Part shown: positions 32,635 through 41,063 of the stretch, one piece after another | How the letters are laid out: every line of letters begins with the position of its first letter | Position numbering within the stretch: position 1 is the stretch's first letter | Origin: Paracoccus sp. SCSIO 75233 | GTDB lineage: Bacteria; Pseudomonadota; Alphaproteobacteria; Rhodobacterales; Rhodobacteraceae | Assembly: GCF_027912675.1 (NCBI RefSeq) | Contig: NZ_CP115758.1 | Location: forward strand, 62,001-126,000 | Length of the DNA: 64,000 bases | Reading direction: 5' to 3' | The notes under the pieces: generated by a model | Told to the model about the DNA's origin: nothing | Database searches by the model: none | The model's input: only the letters and a program-made list of their open reading frames with translations | Position numbers and translations under genes: made by a program

Positions 32635-33069
32635 ATGTCACAATCGCACCTCACAGAATTTGGGATATTCCTGCTCCGTATAGCACTCGGTATCATGTTC
32701 CTGGCGCACAGCCTGTTTCTCAAGCTCTTCATTTTCACACTTCCCGGAACGGCGCAGTTCTTCGTTTCGATCGGGCTGCCCGGCTGGTTTGCCTATATGA
32801 TCTTTGCAGTCGAGGCGATTGCCGGTGCCCTTTTGGTCCTCGGCGTACAGGCTCGGTGGGTCGCGTCGGCGACCGTGCCCATCTTGGCCGGAGCAACCTG
32901 GGCTCACTCAGGAAACGGCTGGATGTTCGGATACGAGAACGGCGGGTGGGAATACCCGGCCTATCTGACGCTGCTTGCCGTCGTGCAAGGACTTCTGGGC
33001 GACGGCCGTTTCGCCCTCAGCCCCTCCTTCGCGCCCGGCAACGTGCAGATGGAGGGAGAGACAACATGA
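32635..33069 (+). CDS. DoxX-family membrane protein
   Basis: This 144-residue membrane protein has about four transmembrane helices (FLLRIALGIMFLAHSLFLKL, WFAYMIFAVEAIAGALLVLG, ASATVPILAGATW and a C-terminal segment ending GLLGDGRFALS). DoxX-family proteins are often linked to redox stress or quinone handling. Its TGA overlaps the ATG of the glutathione S-transferase gene (ATGA), so both are co-translated. With the MarR gene it forms a self-contained stress cassette unrelated to the acyl-CoA genes. Confidence 0.85.
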   Translation: MSQSHLTEFGIFLLRIALGIMFLAHSLFLKLFIFTLPGTAQFFVSIGLPGWFAYMIFAVEAIAGALLVLGVQARWVASATVPILAGATWAHSGNGWMFGYENGGWEYPAYLTLLAVVQGLLGDGRFALSPSFAPGNVQMEGETT

Positions 33070-33818
33070 GCCTCCACCTCATTAGCCATGCGCTCTGCCC
33101 ATATGTGCAGCGCGCAGCGATCTCGCTCACTGAGAAAGGTGTCACGTTCGAGAGAACTCACATCGATCTTTCGAACAAGCCCGACTGGTTTCTTGCCATA
33201 TCTCCGCTGGGCAAGACGCCTGTCCTGGTTGTGAACGGGACGCCGATTTTCGAATCTGCGGTTATCCTCGAATATCTTGAGGATACACAACCCCACGCAC
33301 TTCATCCGCACGACGCTCTCGATCGCGCCCGCCACCGTGCCTGGATTGAATTTGGATCTGCTGTCTTGAACGACATTGCGGGGTTCTACTCGGCGCCGAA
33401 CGATAAAGCGTTGGAAGCAAAAGTCGCGGCGCTCCGCGCAAAATTCCTTCGGCTGGACGCGGAGCTTGGGGAGGGACCATGGTTCGACGGCCACCAGTTC
33501 AGCCTCGTCGATGTCGTATTCGGCCCGGTCTTCCGCTATTTCGACGTTTTTGACGCCATCGGAGAGTTTGGCGTCTTCACAGGGCTTGCCCGTGTAAGGG
33601 CCTGGCGATATGAACTGGAGCGTCGGGTTTCTGTGAAGAGTGCCGTCAGTGAAGACTACCCGACTCTTCTGCGTGACTTCATCAGACGGCGCAATTCTTA
33701 CCTGTCCCAGATCATGCAGACAGGAGGGCCGAAGAAGACTGTTACACAGGTGCAATCGGCTGATCGCCGATCACTTGATATCGTTCTGTCGGGCCGCAGT
33801 GCAGAACCGGACGTTTGA
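33066..33818 (+). CDS. Glutathione S-transferase family protein
   Basis: This 250-residue protein has an N-terminal thioredoxin-fold GST domain (LHLISHALCPYVQRAAISLT, about residues 3-22, with LGKTPVLVVNG and ESAVILEYLED for glutathione binding) and an all-helical C-terminal domain. The CPYVQR motif provides a cysteine at the active-site position, as in omega/beta-like GSTs. It is about 20-30 residues longer than usual because of a polar C-terminal tail. It probably detoxifies electrophiles together with the DoxX partner. Confidence 0.85.
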   Translation: MSLHLISHALCPYVQRAAISLTEKGVTFERTHIDLSNKPDWFLAISPLGKTPVLVVNGTPIFESAVILEYLEDTQPHALHPHDALDRARHRAWIEFGSAVLNDIAGFYSAPNDKALEAKVAALRAKFLRLDAELGEGPWFDGHQFSLVDVVFGPVFRYFDVFDAIGEFGVFTGLARVRAWRYELERRVSVKSAVSEDYPTLLRDFIRRRNSYLSQIMQTGGPKKTVTQVQSADRRSLDIVLSGRSAEPDV

Positions 33819-34139
33819 GTTCGCTTGGTGAATACCCGCTCTGTCCCGCACATCGGATAGTCGCCGACTTTCCCTTGAAGGCCCGCAGCAGCCCCAACCG
33901 GCACTTGCCGGCATTCCATGCCCGTCCGTGCGAAGCGCCGGGTGACCTGCTGCCCCCACAGCGCAACCGGGAACAAACCACCGATCGCGCTGATGAATGG
34001 CTCAGGGATCGAAGAATCCGCCTGAGCTCAAACCCCCGGGAAAACTCCAGCCGTGTGGTCCGACAGAGGGCAGCACGTCAATCGCGGGTCAATCTATCCC
34101 GGTTGGTGGACCACTTTCAGGGGGCTACTCCAAAGGGCG
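33819..34139. other. 321-bp stretch without a recognisable gene
   Basis: Between the GST stop and the thioesterase remnant I see no convincing coding frame on either strand, no strong hairpin and no tRNA. Short open frames here lack start signals and known motifs. The stretch is probably debris at the boundary of the accessory patch. Confidence 0.5.
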
Positions 34140-34213
34140 GGGATGAGAAGCTCGTCGCAACGATGACAGGAACGCTTATTTCGCTAGTGGGGCGAACGGG
34201 CGTGGCGGGGTGA
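34140..34213 (+). pseudogene. 3' remnant of a PaaI-type thioesterase gene
   Basis: The last 25 codons read DEKLVATMTGTLISLVGRTG plus VAG and a TGA. This closely matches the end of the thioesterase gene at 30760-31215 (DEKLVATMTGTLMALIGRAG plus VAD), also at DNA level. The 5' portion is missing. It marks a truncated paralogue or a partial duplication flanking the accessory patch. Confidence 0.75.
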
Positions 34214-34233
34214 CGATCGGGTCGGAGCAAAAA

Positions 34234-35754
34234 TTAATCTGCGAGCCGCGCTTCTAGGACATGCCGCTGGACCTTTCCGCTGGTCGATCTGGGAAAATCC
34301 TCGAACGCGATGAAGCGAATTTCGCGCGGCCGTTTGTAGCCTGCGAGGTTGTCGCGGCACAAATTCATCAGCGCTTCGGCATCCGGCCCGTCCTTGCCGC
34401 GGGCGACAAAGGCCACCGGACTTTCGCCCCATTTCACGTCAAATGCCCGTACGACTGCGGCATCGACCACCCCGGGATGAGATAGAAGAACACGCTCGAT
34501 CTCCGCAGGATAGACGTTCTCGCCGCCGGTCTTGATCAAGTATTTGGCCCGGTCCACAAAGTCGATGGTTCCGTCCGCATTGCGCCGGAACAAGTCGCCC
34601 ATGTGGAAAAAGCCGTTGCGAAAGTCATGGGCATTGGCGTCGTCCGCGTTCCAGTACCCTGAAAACAATGTCGGACCCCGCACAGCCATTTCGCCTGGCG
34701 TTCCATCCGTCACTTCTTGGTCGTCGGGATCGACGAGCCGAACCTCGCAAAGTGCGCTGATGCGCTTGGAAAGGCGGTCCGGAGTCACACCTGGCGCAAT
34801 TAGATCGGCGGACCCCGGCGGCAGGCCGGTTTCGGTTGCGCCGAAGGAATTCAGATAGGGTGTGTGGAGAAGGGCTGTCAGTTCCGCGATCTGATGCGGC
34901 GGCACCAGATCGGCCATGGCGCCGCAAACTTTGATACCCTTCAGCGGCAAAGGGTTGGCGCGTCGTTCTGCGATAAAGGCGTCCAGCGCACCGGGCATCA
35001 TCACGAACCAGCCGATCCGGTGGCGCGACAGAGCCTCGTTGATGACCGCAGGCTGCAAACCGTCAACCATCACCACGGTTCCGCCCCGCAGGACCGTCGC
35101 CAACCCATGATCGGTGGACGCCATGTGGAACATTGGCGCCCAGGCGATAAACCCGTCGCCGGGGTCCAGCGCCAGCTGCGCCGCAAAAGCCATGGATCTG
35201 GCGATATGCGCGCGGTGGCTGATGAGCGCGCCCTTGGGCAGGCCCGTGGTCCCTGAGGTATAAAGGATCGTCAGACCAGCCTCTGGATCGTCGACCATGG
35301 TTCCGATGCGCGGGTCCGGTCCGGCCGCGGCAATGGCCGTTTCCAAATCCGGCCCGATAATCAGACAGGGCGTTGCCGCGACGGCCCGGTAAGCTTCTGA
35401 AAGGTCCGGTTCGACGACCGCGAGAACCGGCGCGACCAGATCTATGCAGTGCCGCAGTTCATCGGAAGCAAGCCGCCAGTTCAGACAGGCGACGATCGCG
35501 CCGATTCCCGCTGCGGCGAGTTCGACCTCCAGGTATTCAGAGCGGTTGTGCGACAGGATCGCAATCCTGTCGCCCGGCGCAACGCCCCTGGCCAGAAACA
35601 CGGCAGCCAGACGATCGACCCGCTCCAGCAGCTCGGCATAGGTCAATTTCCTGCTGCCGTCCTCGATGGCCAGGGCGCGGGCGCAGTCTTGCGCGCGGGT
35701 TCGAAAGATCGAATACAGATCAGCGCGCCCCGCGCGGATGACGTCGGTCAGCAT
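34234..35754 (-). CDS. Acyl-CoA ligase, FadD/AliA-like AMP-forming
   Basis: This 506-residue AMP-dependent ligase has LYTSGTTGLPKGALISH (about residues 164-180), APMFHMAS, SFGATETG and the hinge region GDLFRRNADGTIDFVDRAKY; the C-terminal PRSTSGKVQRH carries the catalytic lysine. It has the length and compact N-terminus of fatty acid or cyclohexanecarboxylate CoA ligases. It is encoded 26 bp downstream of the FadH-like gene in a two-gene unit divergent from the AliB-like operon. An alicyclic or branched acid is therefore a likely substrate, though not proven. Confidence 0.88.
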   Translation of the reverse strand: MLTDVIRAGRADLYSIFRTRAQDCARALAIEDGSRKLTYAELLERVDRLAAVFLARGVAPGDRIAILSHNRSEYLEVELAAAGIGAIVACLNWRLASDELRHCIDLVAPVLAVVEPDLSEAYRAVAATPCLIIGPDLETAIAAAGPDPRIGTMVDDPEAGLTILYTSGTTGLPKGALISHRAHIARSMAFAAQLALDPGDGFIAWAPMFHMASTDHGLATVLRGGTVVMVDGLQPAVINEALSRHRIGWFVMMPGALDAFIAERRANPLPLKGIKVCGAMADLVPPHQIAELTALLHTPYLNSFGATETGLPPGSADLIAPGVTPDRLSKRISALCEVRLVDPDDQEVTDGTPGEMAVRGPTLFSGYWNADDANAHDFRNGFFHMGDLFRRNADGTIDFVDRAKYLIKTGGENVYPAEIERVLLSHPGVVDAAVVRAFDVKWGESPVAFVARGKDGPDAEALMNLCRDNLAGYKRPREIRFIAFEDFPRSTSGKVQRHVLEARLAD

Positions 35755-35780
35755 GGTTTACCCCTTGCCCGGCCTTCGGT

Positions 35781-37814
35781 TCAGAGACCCTGCGCCAGGC
35801 GCACGCCCTCATCAATGGCGCGCAGCGCATCCAGTTCAGCGGCCTCTTTTGCCCCGCCGATCATCGTAACCGGGACGCCGCGCGCGGCAAGCTCTTGGGC
35901 CAGGGTCCGTTCCGGTTCCTGACCGGTGCATAGCACAATTGTATCGGCCGCAATGACCTTTGGCATTCCGTCCGCGACGATATGCAGTCCCGCATCGTCG
36001 ATACGTTCATAGGTCACGCCGCCCATTGCCTCGACCCCATGTTTGCGCAGCGCGTTGCGCAGGATCCACCCTGTCGAAACACCAAGCCCCGCGCCCGGTT
36101 TGGCCGTCTTGCGTTGCAGCATAACGACCTTGCGGCGCGACGGTTTCGGTGCCAGAGGGTCGCCCGCCAGGGCACCCGACGATACAAATTCGGGGTCCAC
36201 ACCCCAGGTTTCGCAAAAGACGTCGGAGTTGGCAGTCTTGGCGGGTTCGGTCACCAAGAACTCGGCCACATCATGACCGATGCCCCCTGCCCCCATCACG
36301 ACGACACGGTCGCCCGCCAGACGGTCGCCGGACAGAATTTCGGCGTAAGTCGCGACGCTGTGATGGTCGATACCCGGCAGGTCGGGAATGCGCGGCATGA
36401 CCCCGGTGGCGATAACCACATGGTCGAAGCCTTCAAGATCGCTCACGTCAGCACGCTGCCGCAGACGCTGCGTGACCCCGTGTTTTTGCATCTGACCGGC
36501 ATAATACCGAAGGGTTTCGTCGAATTCGTCCTTGCCCGGTGCGGCGCGGGCCAGATTCAGCTGACCGCCCAGCTTGTCCTGCGCCTCGAACAGCGTGACA
36601 GCATGGCCCAGCCGCGCCGCCTCGGCGGCTGTGGCCATGCCCGCGGCACCACCGCCAACGACGGCCACTTTCTTTGGCGTGTCGGCTGGCGTATCCCGGA
36701 ATTCCGTTTCACGCCCGGCCTTTGGATTGACCAGACATCCGACCGGACGGTCAGAAAAGATGAAATCCAGACAGGCCTGGTTGCAGGCGATGCAGGTGTT
36801 GATCTCGTCCGCGCGGCCCTCTCGCGCCTTTTTCACGAAATGCGGATCGGCCAGAAACGGGCGCGCCATCGAGATCATGTCCGCATCGCCAGAGGCAAGT
36901 ATGTCTTCGGCAAGCTGGGGTGTGTTGATCCGGTTCGAGGCGACCACCGGGATCGACACGGCCGCTTTCACGTTGGCTGCCGCCTTGCGCCAGGCACCGC
37001 GCGGCACCGGATAGGCGATCGTCGGCACGCGGGCCTCGTGCCAGCCGATGCCGGTGTTCAGAATATCCGCACCTGCGGCCTCGATCTTGCGGGCCAGTGC
37101 GGCAATTTCATCGGCGGGCGCGCCGCCCTCGATCAGATCGGCCGCCGAAATCCGGTAGATGACCAGAAAGTCGGGGCCGCAACGTTCGCGCACCGCGCGC
37201 ACGATCTCGACCGGGAATCGGTGGCGGTTCGCGGCGCTGCCGCCCCAGTCGTCTTGGCGCTTGTTGGTATGGGTGACGGTGAATTCGTTGATCAGGTATC
37301 CCTCGGACCCCATGATCTCGACGCCATCAAAGCCTGCGGCCTGCGCATTGGCGGCCGCCACGGCAAAATCCTCGATGGTACGGAGAATGTCGGCTTCGGT
37401 CATTTCACGCGGGATGAAACGGTTGATCGGAGCGCGGATCGGCGACGGGGCGACACAGCCTTCGATCTTGGCATAGCGCCCGGCGTGGAGGAGTTGCGCG
37501 CAGATCAGGCTGCCTTCGGCCTGCACCGCCTCGCAGATCGGGCGCAGGTCAAGCGCTTCTTCCGGGTCATCGATTCTCGGACCTTCTGGATCGAATATGC
37601 CCTCGGCATTGGGCGAAAACCCGCCGGTGACCAGAATCGCCGCCTCCCCCCGCGCACGCTCGGCGTAAAATGCGATCTGTTTGGCTATGCCGTCGGGCTC
37701 GGTTTCCAACCGCGTGTGCATCGACCCCATGATGACACGATTTCGCAACGTATGCTGGCCTGCGCGGATGGGCGAGAGCATGGTTTCAAAGCTTCCATCT
37801 GGTCTATTTTTCAC
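35781..37814 (-). CDS. fadH: FadH-like 2,4-dienoyl-CoA reductase (NADH:flavin oxidoreductase, Fe-S)
   Basis: This 677-residue protein has an N-terminal OYE-like FMN barrel (LRNRVIMGSMHTRLE, GSEGYLINEFTVTHTNKRQD), an Fe-S cluster segment CIACNQACLDFIFSDRPVGC and a C-terminal FAD/NAD(P) disulfide-reductase-like domain (VAVVGGGAAGMATAAEAARL, VVVMGAGGIGHDVAEFL). This is the layout of DCR/FadH, which reduces 2,4-dienoyl-CoA with NADPH. I chose GTG 37814 because GAGGAGGAG lies 8 nt upstream; ATG 37781 is the alternative. Operator site 6 is 39 bp upstream, shared with the AliB-like operon. Related enzymes also reduce enoate ring substrates. Confidence 0.88.
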   Translation of the reverse strand: MKNRPDGSFETMLSPIRAGQHTLRNRVIMGSMHTRLETEPDGIAKQIAFYAERARGEAAILVTGGFSPNAEGIFDPEGPRIDDPEEALDLRPICEAVQAEGSLICAQLLHAGRYAKIEGCVAPSPIRAPINRFIPREMTEADILRTIEDFAVAAANAQAAGFDGVEIMGSEGYLINEFTVTHTNKRQDDWGGSAANRHRFPVEIVRAVRERCGPDFLVIYRISAADLIEGGAPADEIAALARKIEAAGADILNTGIGWHEARVPTIAYPVPRGAWRKAAANVKAAVSIPVVASNRINTPQLAEDILASGDADMISMARPFLADPHFVKKAREGRADEINTCIACNQACLDFIFSDRPVGCLVNPKAGRETEFRDTPADTPKKVAVVGGGAAGMATAAEAARLGHAVTLFEAQDKLGGQLNLARAAPGKDEFDETLRYYAGQMQKHGVTQRLRQRADVSDLEGFDHVVIATGVMPRIPDLPGIDHHSVATYAEILSGDRLAGDRVVVMGAGGIGHDVAEFLVTEPAKTANSDVFCETWGVDPEFVSSGALAGDPLAPKPSRRKVVMLQRKTAKPGAGLGVSTGWILRNALRKHGVEAMGGVTYERIDDAGLHIVADGMPKVIAADTIVLCTGQEPERTLAQELAARGVPVTMIGGAKEAAELDALRAIDEGVRLAQGL

Positions 37815-37852
37815 TTTGGTTCTCCTCCTCAAAACTGCACTTGATCTACATT

Positions 37853-37866
37853 CTAACATCTGTTAG
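37853..37866. promoter_or_regulatory. CTAAC-N4-GTTAG operator, site 6 (module C divergent promoter)
   Basis: The sequence is CTAACATCTGTTAG, perfect arms, identical to site 7. It lies 39 bp from the FadH-like start (minus) and 44 bp from the AliB-like start (plus). Confidence 0.8.
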
Positions 37867-37909
37867 ATTTTTTTGGAAAGAAGATTTTCGCTCATGGGGA
37901 GGAGCACCG

Positions 37910-39091
37910 ATGCAATTCCAGCCTACAGACGATCAGAAGGCGTTTCGCGAGACCGCAAAGCGCTTCGCAACTGAAAGGCTTGCGCCCACATATCAAGAAC
38001 GCGCCAGCGGCCATACATTCGACCGTGCGCTGATCAAGGAGATGGGCGCACTGGGGCTGATCGGGGCCGATCTGCCCGAGGAATTCGGGGGACTCGGCGA
38101 AAGCTCTGTCACGTCAGGGCTGATCGTCGAAGAGATCGCCTATGCTGATTTCAACGCAAGTTACGTGCAGCTTCTGGGCTCTCTCATGGGCGGAATGGTT
38201 GCCAAACATGCCTCCAAGGACATCGCGTCGGAATGGGTGCCCAAGGTTGTTTCGGGTGATGCTGTCATTGGCCTGGGCCTGACAGAGCCGCGCGGCGGTT
38301 CGGATGCGGCGAACCTGATTCTGAGGGCCGAGAAATCCGGCAACGGCTGGCGGCTGAACGGTGAAAAGACATCCATGAGTTTTGCCAGTCAGGCGGATGC
38401 GGCGGTCGTCTTTGCCCGTACCGGCGATCCTGACGGCGGCTCACGCGGGGTCAGCGCCTTTTTCGTCGATCTGAACCAGGAAGGCATCAAGCGCACCCAT
38501 TTTGACGACATCGGCACCAAGCCTGTCGGGCGCGGCTCGGTTTTCTTTGACGATGTTTTCGTGCCGGCTGAAAACATGATGGCGGAACAGGACCGTGCCT
38601 TTGGCACGATCATGGCGGGCTTCGACTATTCCCGCGCACTGATCGGGCTGGAGTGCCTGGGGGCCGCGCAAGCGTCGGTGGATGAAACCTGGGCCTACGT
38701 TCAGGAGCGCGAGGCATTCGGGGCCCCAATCGTGCAGTATCAGGGTGTCAGCTTTCCCTTGGCCGAGGCCGAGACCCAACTTACCATGATGCGCCAGCTT
38801 TGCTATTACACGCTGGACCTGCGCGACCGTGGCCTGCCCCACACCTCTCAGGCCGCCATGTGCAAATGGTACCTGCCCAAAACCGCCTGCGAGATCCTGC
38901 ACCAGTGCCTGATCCTGCACGGACATTACGGCTACACCACCGACCTGCCCCACCACCAGCGCTACAACGATGTGCTCGGCTTGCAGATCGGTGACGGGAC
39001 CGCGCAGATCCAGAAGCTGGTGATCGCCCGCGAGAAGGTCGGTCGCATGGCGCTGCAGTATGACAAGAAGGCGAAGGGAGCCGCCAAATGA
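37910..39091 (+). CDS. aliB: AliB-like cyclohexanecarboxyl-CoA dehydrogenase (ACAD)
   Basis: This 393-residue ACAD has LTEPRGGSDAANL and WRLNGEKTSMSF for flavin contact. The segments GRGSVFFDDVFVPAE, MAGFDYSRALIGLE and LGLQIGDGTAQIQKL resemble cyclohexanecarboxyl-CoA dehydrogenase AliB of R. palustris as I remember it. The base position of the IYEGT motif is Asp here (GDGT), and the isovaleryl-type Glu is absent (YSRAL). ATG 37910 follows GGGAGGAGCACC. It opens the eleven-gene module C operon. It would introduce the ring double bond in an alicyclic acyl-CoA; other cyclic or branched substrates remain possible. Confidence 0.88.
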   Translation: MQFQPTDDQKAFRETAKRFATERLAPTYQERASGHTFDRALIKEMGALGLIGADLPEEFGGLGESSVTSGLIVEEIAYADFNASYVQLLGSLMGGMVAKHASKDIASEWVPKVVSGDAVIGLGLTEPRGGSDAANLILRAEKSGNGWRLNGEKTSMSFASQADAAVVFARTGDPDGGSRGVSAFFVDLNQEGIKRTHFDDIGTKPVGRGSVFFDDVFVPAENMMAEQDRAFGTIMAGFDYSRALIGLECLGAAQASVDETWAYVQEREAFGAPIVQYQGVSFPLAEAETQLTMMRQLCYYTLDLRDRGLPHTSQAAMCKWYLPKTACEILHQCLILHGHYGYTTDLPHHQRYNDVLGLQIGDGTAQIQKLVIAREKVGRMALQYDKKAKGAAK

Positions 39092-39867
39092 GCGGCCCCA
39101 TCCTCGTCACTTCCGAGGGCAACACCGGCATCATCGAACTGGCCCGCCCCGAGAAATTCAATTGCCTGTCACTTGACGTGCATGAGCGCATTTCTGCTGC
39201 GCGGTCGGAATTCGAGGCGAACCCGGATATTCGGGCGATCCTCATCCGGGCGCAAGGCAAGAACTTTTGCACCGGCGCCGATCTGGTGGAAGTGAAAGGT
39301 AAATTGAACGATCCCGCCGCGCTGGACCATTTCATCGCCTTTGGCATGAACAACCTGCGTGCGCTTGAAACCTCCTCCCTCCCTGTCGTGGTGGCAGTGC
39401 AGGGGTTGTGTCTGGCCGGCGGGATCGAACTGATGCTGGCATGCGATGTGTGTTTCGCGGCCGAAAGCGCCCAGTTTGGCGATCAGCACGCGCAATTCGG
39501 GCTGATTCCCGGTTGGGGTGGCTCGCAGCGGTTGACACGGTTGATGGGGCAGCGCAGGGCGCTCGACCTGATGTTCTCGGCCCGCTGGCTCAAGTCGGAC
39601 GAGGCCAAAGAGGCCGGATTGGTCAACTACATCGTGCCGGATGCGGACCTGCACAAGTCTGCGCTGGAATACTGCGAGAAAATCGCCACCCGTTCACGTC
39701 CCGGCATCGCCGAGATGAAGCGGTTGGCGCGCGAAGGCGCGGACCTTGGTATCGACCAGCAGATGCGGCTTGAGCGCGATGCCGCCGTGCGCGCACTGCC
39801 CAGCGATGACGTGGCGGAGGGCCTCGATGCATTCGAGAACCGGCGCGCCCCCGAATTCAAGGCTTGA
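39088..39867 (+). CDS. Enoyl-CoA hydratase-like crotonase (BadK-position)
   Basis: This 259-residue crotonase has the oxyanion motif FCTGADLVEV, the first catalytic Glu in AGGIELMLACD, but His in place of the second Glu (FGDQHAQFGLIPGWGG). It starts inside the AliB stop codon (ATGA). In the cyclohexanecarboxylate pathway the enzyme after AliB is the hydratase BadK, so cyclohex-1-enecarboxyl-CoA or a related enoyl-CoA is the expected substrate. The Glu-to-His change leaves room for isomerase or hydrolase activity. Confidence 0.85.
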   Translation: MSGPILVTSEGNTGIIELARPEKFNCLSLDVHERISAARSEFEANPDIRAILIRAQGKNFCTGADLVEVKGKLNDPAALDHFIAFGMNNLRALETSSLPVVVAVQGLCLAGGIELMLACDVCFAAESAQFGDQHAQFGLIPGWGGSQRLTRLMGQRRALDLMFSARWLKSDEAKEAGLVNYIVPDADLHKSALEYCEKIATRSRPGIAEMKRLAREGADLGIDQQMRLERDAAVRALPSDDVAEGLDAFENRRAPEFKA

Positions 39868-39876
39868 GGACGAAAC

Positions 39877-41037
39877 ATGGATTTCATTTTGAACGACGAA
39901 CAACGCCAGATTTACGACTATGGCGGCCAGCTGGCGCAGACATATGACAATGCTTATTGGCTGGAACACGCGCGCAAGCACGAGTTTCCCCACGATATGT
40001 TCAAGCAGGTTGCCGACGACGGTTTTCTCGGCATCATGGTGCCTGAGGAATACGGCGGCGCGGGCCTCGGTATGACCGAAATGGCGCTGTTCATGGAAGG
40101 CACCGCCAATCACGGCATTCCGCTTTTGATGATGGTGGTCGGGCCGACCATGTCGCTGGCTCATATCGCCAGCCACGGGAGTGAATTCCACAAGAAAGAG
40201 CTGCTGCCGGCGGCCTGCCGCGGTGATATCCAGTTCTGTTTTGCGATCACGGAACCGGGCGCCGGGTCGAACACGATGAAGGCCACTACGCTGGCCAAAC
40301 GTCGGGGCAACCGGTTCAGCCTGTCGGGCGAAAAGACCTTTATCACTGGCGCCGAGGTCTCGGACTATTGCCTAGTCGTGGCGCGAACCAAGCCGCATAC
40401 CGAGGTCAGCCGCAAGACCGACGGCTTTACCCTGTTCGCAGTGGATCTGAAGAAAAAGGGCGTCGACAAGCAGCGGGTGAAGATCTCGATCCCCCTGCCC
40501 GAGGAACAGTGGACCCTGTTCTTCGACGAGGTGGATCTGGGCCCGGAGGATGTGGTCGGCGAGGTGGACGAAGGGTTCTCGATCCTGTTCGACAGTCTCA
40601 ACCCCGAACGCATCATCCTGGCCGCCCTGTGCTGCGGCATCGGCCGGTTCGCCCTGAACAAGGGCGTGGCCTATGCCTCCGAACGCAATGTGTTCGGCCA
40701 ACCCATCGGTGCGCATCAGGGCGTGCAGCACCCGATGGCCAAGGCGCACACAGCGGTCGAGATGGCCAGCCTGATGACCCGTCGCGCGGCCTGGGAGTTT
40801 GACAACAAACTGCCGGCAGGGGCGTCGTCAAACATGGCAAAATACGCCGCCGCCGAAGCCGGGATCGAAGCGGTGGACGCCGCGCTGCAGGCGCATGGCG
40901 GATCGGGCTTCACCGAGGATACGGGACTATACGAGATGTACCCGCTGGTGCGCTTGTTGCGCACGGCGCCCGTGAACCGCGAGCTGTGCCTCAGCTTCAT
41001 CGGCGAAAAGGTCATGGGTCTGCCGCGGTCTTATTGA
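39877..41037 (+). CDS. Acyl-CoA dehydrogenase (module C, second)
   Basis: This 386-residue ACAD has ITEPGAGSNTMKATT and FSLSGEKTFITGA. The catalytic Glu is in SLNPERIILAA, and the C-terminus ends in FIGEKVMGLPRSY without an IYEGT motif. The same kind of ending occurs in the ACADs at 48765 and 63214, defining a subgroup within this window. It follows the crotonase gene by 9 bp. A short- or medium-chain branched substrate produced after ring opening is a reasonable guess. Confidence 0.9.
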   Translation: MDFILNDEQRQIYDYGGQLAQTYDNAYWLEHARKHEFPHDMFKQVADDGFLGIMVPEEYGGAGLGMTEMALFMEGTANHGIPLLMMVVGPTMSLAHIASHGSEFHKKELLPAACRGDIQFCFAITEPGAGSNTMKATTLAKRRGNRFSLSGEKTFITGAEVSDYCLVVARTKPHTEVSRKTDGFTLFAVDLKKKGVDKQRVKISIPLPEEQWTLFFDEVDLGPEDVVGEVDEGFSILFDSLNPERIILAALCCGIGRFALNKGVAYASERNVFGQPIGAHQGVQHPMAKAHTAVEMASLMTRRAAWEFDNKLPAGASSNMAKYAAAEAGIEAVDAALQAHGGSGFTEDTGLYEMYPLVRLLRTAPVNRELCLSFIGEKVMGLPRSY

Positions 41038-41063
41038 TCGCTCTGCCCGACATGGAGAACGAC

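Noticed and set aside
32604..33065. Upstream in-frame extension of the GST gene to 404 codons
   Set aside because: The extension runs through the DoxX gene in another frame; DoxX is clearly the real product there and the GST domain starts at 33066 with ATGA coupling.
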